From positions 1-9,110 of the forward strand of contig DASSFZ010000132.1 in NCBI GenBank assembly GCA_035693785.1: a stretch of DNA of 9,110 nucleotides, in the 5' to 3' direction. This document shows positions 6,624 to 9,110 of the stretch, in pieces; position 1 is the stretch's first letter; the number at the start of each line of letters is the position of its first letter. Source of the stretch: DASSFZ01 sp035693785 (GTDB taxonomy: Bacteria > Chloroflexota > Anaerolineae > Fen-1058). The position numbers and the translations under genes are program-made. The notes under the pieces are model-generated. The model was given only the letters and a program-made list of their open reading frames with translations, was not told the origin of the DNA and made no database searches.

Positions 6624-6717
6624 CAAGCGCCCATATCTTCGGCTGGACTCGAGGCTTTAGCCGGAGATGTGGCGGATAATCGAACCGGCCTCTATTCCGG
6701 AATTTGCCAAACTCCAG
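6624..6717 (+). repeat. 100-bp dispersed repeat, copy 2 (infA leader)
   Basis: This copy matches 2040-2139 in the same orientation, with three substitutions and loss of six bases (CTAAAG). The loss removes the middle of the right stem arm: GAGGCTTTAGCCGG at 6651-6664 remains, but its partner is cut to CCGGCCTC at 6685-6692. The second hairpin also has one mismatch. The copy lies 29 bp upstream of the infA start codon, inside the predicted infA leader, and is reversed relative to that gene. Confidence 0.9.
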
Positions 6718-6731
6718 GTCGAGTTGAAAGC

Positions 6732-6760
6732 AGTATACCGCATCACGGCTGTCCGGTCAA
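6732..6760 (-). promoter_or_regulatory. Predicted infA promoter
   Basis: On the minus strand a -35 TTGACC (6760-6755) and a -10 TATACT (6737-6732) are spaced by exactly 17 bp. Transcription should begin near 6725, giving an infA leader of about 130 nt that includes repeat copy 2. The -35 box contains the TGA stop of the upstream glycosyltransferase gene, so the promoter overlaps the end of that gene. Confidence 0.75.
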
Positions 6761-7980
6761 ACGTCGCCGAACACTCTCTTTTGCACTTCTGGCCGCCGTT
6801 CTTCGATGATGCCCATCATCTCCTCCCACTTCTTCTGGAACGCCAGGAACGACTGGAACGGATCTTCGTCCGGGATCGCCAGAGAGTGGGCGTGGGTGAT
6901 ATTGTTGAGCGACTCGCGGGCATTGTCCGGCTCATTCTTCGTCAAATAATCGATGGCCAGAATCGTACAGGCCTGCGTCACGCGCGCCAGGAAATCATCC
7001 TGGAAGAAGGCGCCGGGATAGGGCAGATAGCGCTCCCGGTTGACTGCATGATAGCCGTCCCCGTCCCGGCTGTTGGCGATCTTGGCCTGCTGATAGCGAA
7101 ACCGATAGATGTCCTCCCGCAGCGGGCGCCAGGTGGGGTACGGGCGCGGTGGGGGATCATGCTTGATGACCAGCTCGGTGTCCAAGATGAAGCGCTCGCC
7201 GAGAATGTGCGCGTTCATGACCCAATCCATGTCTTCGCCTCGGCGCAGGGGTGGGTCGAGCGGGCAGCGCGTGTAGAAGTCGCGATGCACGGCAATGTTG
7301 CCCATGATGGCGAACGGGACTTCCTTGATGCCCGGCGACTCGACGATGAACTGTCTGAAAGCCTGGTTCATGACCTCCACGACGTTCCAGTACACCGCGT
7401 GGGGGCTTGCCGGGCGATCGAGATAGATCGTATCCCTGGCCGTGATGTAGGGGCCGCAGTAGGCCCGAATAGGCTGTCCCTCGAAGTCCGACAGCATCTT
7501 CGCTTTGATCCGCCCGATGTACCCAGGCTCGATGAACAGGCAGTCGTCGTCGATCGACACGGCAATATCCTTGCCCAGGATGTGGGCGGCCACCAGACAG
7601 GCGTTCCGCAGCGGCGAGTAGCCGACGAGCGAAATGGTCTCGAGCAGATCTCCCTTTCCCAACTCGCGGAGATAGTCGTGCAGGCGTTGCAGATGGGAGT
7701 AGCTGAAGTAATGAAGCGTCACGCCGGCCTGGCTGGCATATTTGCGCAGCAGCTCGCCGGCCCGCTTCTCAACCGTCTGCGCCAGGGAGGGGTGGTTGGC
7801 GCCGGCCACGGCGATGATATCAAACGCCCGATCCCGCAAAATCCTCAGGCTCTCGAAGAGCGGTGGAATCGTGCCTTCGTCGTCCAGCGCCGTCGGGTGA
7901 TCATAAAAATGGTCGTCTTCTTTGAAAACTTCCTTCTTTTCTCTACCCCAGAACATCGGGAAAACGATGGACAGATCCAT
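6757..7980 (-). CDS. GT-A type glycosyltransferase family protein, substrate unknown
   Basis: The 407-residue protein begins with a hydrophobic strand (MDLSIVFPMFWG) and has hallmarks of a GT-A nucleotide-sugar glycosyltransferase: an acidic metal-binding cluster SIDDDC (DDD at 144-146) after a beta strand, and a downstream GEDMDW (248-253) like the catalytic acidic motif of GT2-type enzymes. H274 in IKHDPPP may be a further metal ligand. No signal peptide or membrane segment is apparent, so it is probably cytosolic. ATG 7980 is preferred over GTG 7989, because GGGAGG lies 8 nt before the ATG and overlaps the GTG. It lies 54 bp downstream of the GyrI-like gene and is probably co-transcribed. 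Donor and acceptor cannot be read from sequence; a glycosyl-glycerate or polysaccharide role is only a guess. Sampled GC is about 60%. Confidence 0.75.
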   Translation of the reverse strand: MDLSIVFPMFWGREKKEVFKEDDHFYDHPTALDDEGTIPPLFESLRILRDRAFDIIAVAGANHPSLAQTVEKRAGELLRKYASQAGVTLHYFSYSHLQRLHDYLRELGKGDLLETISLVGYSPLRNACLVAAHILGKDIAVSIDDDCLFIEPGYIGRIKAKMLSDFEGQPIRAYCGPYITARDTIYLDRPASPHAVYWNVVEVMNQAFRQFIVESPGIKEVPFAIMGNIAVHRDFYTRCPLDPPLRRGEDMDWVMNAHILGERFILDTELVIKHDPPPRPYPTWRPLREDIYRFRYQQAKIANSRDGDGYHAVNRERYLPYPGAFFQDDFLARVTQACTILAIDYLTKNEPDNARESLNNITHAHSLAIPDEDPFQSFLAFQKKWEEMMGIIEERRPEVQKRVFGDV

Positions 7981-8034
7981 GCCCGCCACCTCCCTGTTGA
8001 TTCACGAGCGCGTCATTACCCCCGCCCTCGACCT

Positions 8035-8667
8035 CTAAGCAACCTTCTCAACCGGATGCCGCAGAATCGTCCGTAGTTTCTCCGGCTTGGCTCGTCGCGG
8101 ATCGCCCAGGTAAATCTCATGGTGTTTACCGCGATAGATATAGCCGTTCTCCTCGGCAAAGGCCTTCATTCTCTCAATCGTCCGGGGTTCTTCCGAATAC
8201 GGACCGAGGTGCATGATTTGAAGACACAATCCTTCGTGAAAGGGTTCAAAACGCATCCGGGATAAGGCCGGGTTATCCTTTTTTTCCTGGAGTTGCCGCA
8301 ACGCCTCCTGGACCATCTTCTCCGTGATGTGCTTCGGCTGCATGATCATCATGGTCCATTTCCATGTCGCCTTCTTGCCGAAATCGAATTCACCGGCATC
8401 CCCCCACCACAGCCCTTCGAGCGCCATCAGGGTAAAGTCGATAGGATTGCGTTTGCGAAGCTTCGACATGAACTTCAGCGTATAGGACACACCGTACAAT
8501 GCCATCATGGCATCTCGGAAGGCCTGGGATGTCTCTGGCGTCTCGCCGGGTTCAATCTGGCCGTCCATCATGACGAAACTGAACTTCGGCACGTTGACGA
8601 CCTCGACTTTCTTCGCCGACGGCGCATACAGGTGCTTCAATTCCTTTCTTAGATCGATCTTCTTCAT
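8035..8667 (-). CDS. GyrI-like small-molecule-binding domain protein
   Basis: The 210-residue protein resembles stand-alone GyrI-like proteins (related to the effector domain of AraC/MerR-type regulators such as Rob and BmrR), with no DNA-binding domain. Recognisable parts are the VPKFSFVMMDGQ strand, the aromatic LEGLWWGD in the middle, FHEGLCLQIMHLGPYSEE, and HHEIYLGDPRRAKPEKLRTILRHPV near the end, which is typical of the family. Some relatives have been reported to hydrolyse DNA-alkylating cyclopropane compounds; whether this one does is unknown. The start ATG 8667 has GGGAGG 6 nt upstream; an upstream in-frame ATG (8697) lacks such a site. GC is about 50-60% in the four rows I counted (mean about 54%) against roughly 62-67% in sampled rows of dnaK and dnaJ, which suggests later acquisition. 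It is probably the first gene of a two-gene unit with the glycosyltransferase. Confidence 0.8.
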   Translation of the reverse strand: MKKIDLRKELKHLYAPSAKKVEVVNVPKFSFVMMDGQIEPGETPETSQAFRDAMMALYGVSYTLKFMSKLRKRNPIDFTLMALEGLWWGDAGEFDFGKKATWKWTMMIMQPKHITEKMVQEALRQLQEKKDNPALSRMRFEPFHEGLCLQIMHLGPYSEEPRTIERMKAFAEENGYIYRGKHHEIYLGDPRRAKPEKLRTILRHPVEKVA

Positions 8668-8753
8668 GGTATCCTCCCTTATGAACAGCCCGTTCAAGGC
8701 AAGCTACAGAGATGCGGCGGGGCAGGCGGCGCTTCGTCCACCCGATGCTAAGT

Positions 8754-8825
8754 TTAGAGCAACTCGGAAATTAAGCCAAGTCGCAGGCGCATCTCCTCAA
8801 TCATGCGTCCTCGTAAAGCGGTCAT
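8754..8825 (-). pseudogene. Relic of a tyrosine recombinase/integrase N-terminus
   Basis: This 23-codon frame reads MTALRGRMIEEMRLR, then LGLIS, ELL and stop. The first 20 residues closely resemble the start of a widespread family of site-specific integrases, whose SAM-like N-terminal domain begins with a pattern such as MTPLRQRMIEDMQLRGLS. The similarity fades after LIS and a stop follows at once, with no catalytic domain downstream. A strong AGGAGG ribosome binding site (8833-8838, minus strand) is retained at a normal distance. It is probably the remains of an integrase gene truncated by deletion or rearrangement, lying 86 bp upstream of the GyrI-like gene. A functional micropeptide is possible but less likely. 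Confidence 0.6.
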
Positions 8826-8858
8826 GGCTATGCCTCCTGCCGAGGCGACGCATTTTTG

Positions 8859-8867
8859 TGGTATCAT
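8859..8867 (+). promoter_or_regulatory. Possible extended -10 promoter element
   Basis: TGGTATCAT fits an extended -10 (TG-N-TATCAT). No -35 box is visible 17 bp upstream. It points right, toward repeat DNA; the short frame that begins at 8866 has no recognisable product. Weak. Confidence 0.2.
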
Positions 8868-8938
8868 GCGCGCGTTTGCTCAGAACGCATCGGCCGGCGT
8901 CGACGCGCTATACCGGCCACACATGAAAATGCCGAACC

Positions 8939-8988
8939 GGAGTGCCGGCTTTAGCCGGCTTGGCTGAGCAGGCTGAAGCCTGCACTCC
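8939..8988. repeat. Double hairpin repeat with GGCTTTAGCC core
   Basis: An 18-nt arm at 8939-8956 pairs with 8971-8988 with two mismatches. Each half is also a hairpin alone: GCCGGCT-TT-AGCCGGC (8944-8959) and GCAGGCT-GA-AGCCTGC (8968-8983). The core GGCTTTAGCCGG is shared with both copies of the 100-bp repeat at 2040 and 6624, suggesting a common family. It does not look like a terminator, since no T-run follows. Confidence 0.7.
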
Positions 8989-9019
8989 GAATCTTGAAAT
9001 GGGGTTACCAGCTTGCGAC
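8984..9019 (+). repeat. 36-nt direct repeat, copy A
   Basis: It starts ACTCCGAATCTTGAAA and ends CAGCTTGCGAC. It matches 9072-9107 at 33 of 36 positions, with copies 88 bp apart start to start. The left end overlaps the right end of the double hairpin repeat. Confidence 0.8.
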
Positions 9020-9068
9020 CACGCTTTACGTTTTACGCCTCACGTTTTACGCTTTACGTCTCACGCAT
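9020..9068 (+). repeat. Heptamer tandem repeat, 7 units of YACGYYT
   Basis: Units are cacgctt, tacgttt, tacgcct, cacgttt, tacgctt, tacgtct, cacgcat. The array fills the interval between the two 36-nt direct repeats almost exactly. It is the third heptamer family of the window. Confidence 0.85.
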
Positions 9069-9071
9069 CGA

Positions 9072-9107
9072 ACTCCGAATCTTGAAACAGGGTTATCAGC
9101 TTGCGAC
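9072..9107 (+). repeat. 36-nt direct repeat, copy B
   Basis: Second copy of the repeat at 8984-9019 (three substitutions). It reaches almost to the window edge, so whether more copies follow cannot be seen. The whole 8826-9110 stretch holds no gene that I can support. Confidence 0.8.
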
Positions 9108-9110
9108 TTA

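Noticed and set aside
8866..8967. Short + strand frame MRAFAQNASAGVDALYRP and onward after the possible -10 element.
   Set aside because: It runs into the double hairpin repeat, has no ribosome binding site and resembles no family I know.
8984..9107. CRISPR-like array (36-nt repeats with a spacer).
   Set aside because: Only two copies are present, they differ at three positions, and the interval is a heptamer tandem repeat and not a unique spacer. No cas gene is present.

Overview
The window looks like chromosomal DNA from a GC-rich bacterium. Protein flavour (HrcA, GrpE, DnaK, DnaJ, PrmA, IF-1), the CIRCE-controlled heat-shock operon, and intergenic DNA full of short tandem repeats and hairpins suggest Chloroflexota, perhaps Anaerolineae. 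This taxonomic guess is inference and has not been checked against a tree.

Left two thirds (about 1-6420, + strand): a heat-shock operon in the order hrcA-grpE-dnaK-dnaJ, followed by prmA. A near-consensus vegetative promoter (116-144) is followed by a perfect CIRCE operator (159-185), so HrcA should repress its own operon together with the chaperones. HrcA is the repressor, DnaK is the ATP-driven Hsp70, DnaJ delivers substrates and stimulates ATP hydrolysis, and GrpE exchanges nucleotide. PrmA methylates ribosomal protein L11 and often sits next to dnaJ. The genes are normal, but the gaps are not. The hrcA-grpE gap holds a heptamer repeat. The grpE-dnaK gap holds a MITE-like hairpin and one copy of a 100-bp repeat. 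The dnaJ-prmA gap holds a long interrupted palindrome and another heptamer repeat.

Right third (about 6349-8830, - strand): infA (translation initiation factor IF-1) is convergent with prmA and overlaps its 3' end by 70 bp. It has its own good promoter, and its leader contains the second copy of the 100-bp repeat. Upstream lie a GT-A-type glycosyltransferase of unknown substrate and a GyrI-like ligand-binding protein, likely co-transcribed. The GyrI-like gene has visibly lower GC in the rows I counted. Just upstream of it is a 23-codon relic of a tyrosine-recombinase N-terminus that still carries a ribosome binding site.

Right edge (8830-9110): no gene that I can support. It holds a double hairpin repeat, a seven-unit heptamer array and two 36-nt direct repeats.

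I found no convincing undescribed multi-gene system. The most interesting signals are the repeats: how they sit around essential genes, one case of a repeat captured in frame inside prmA, and the integrase relic beside a probably acquired gene.
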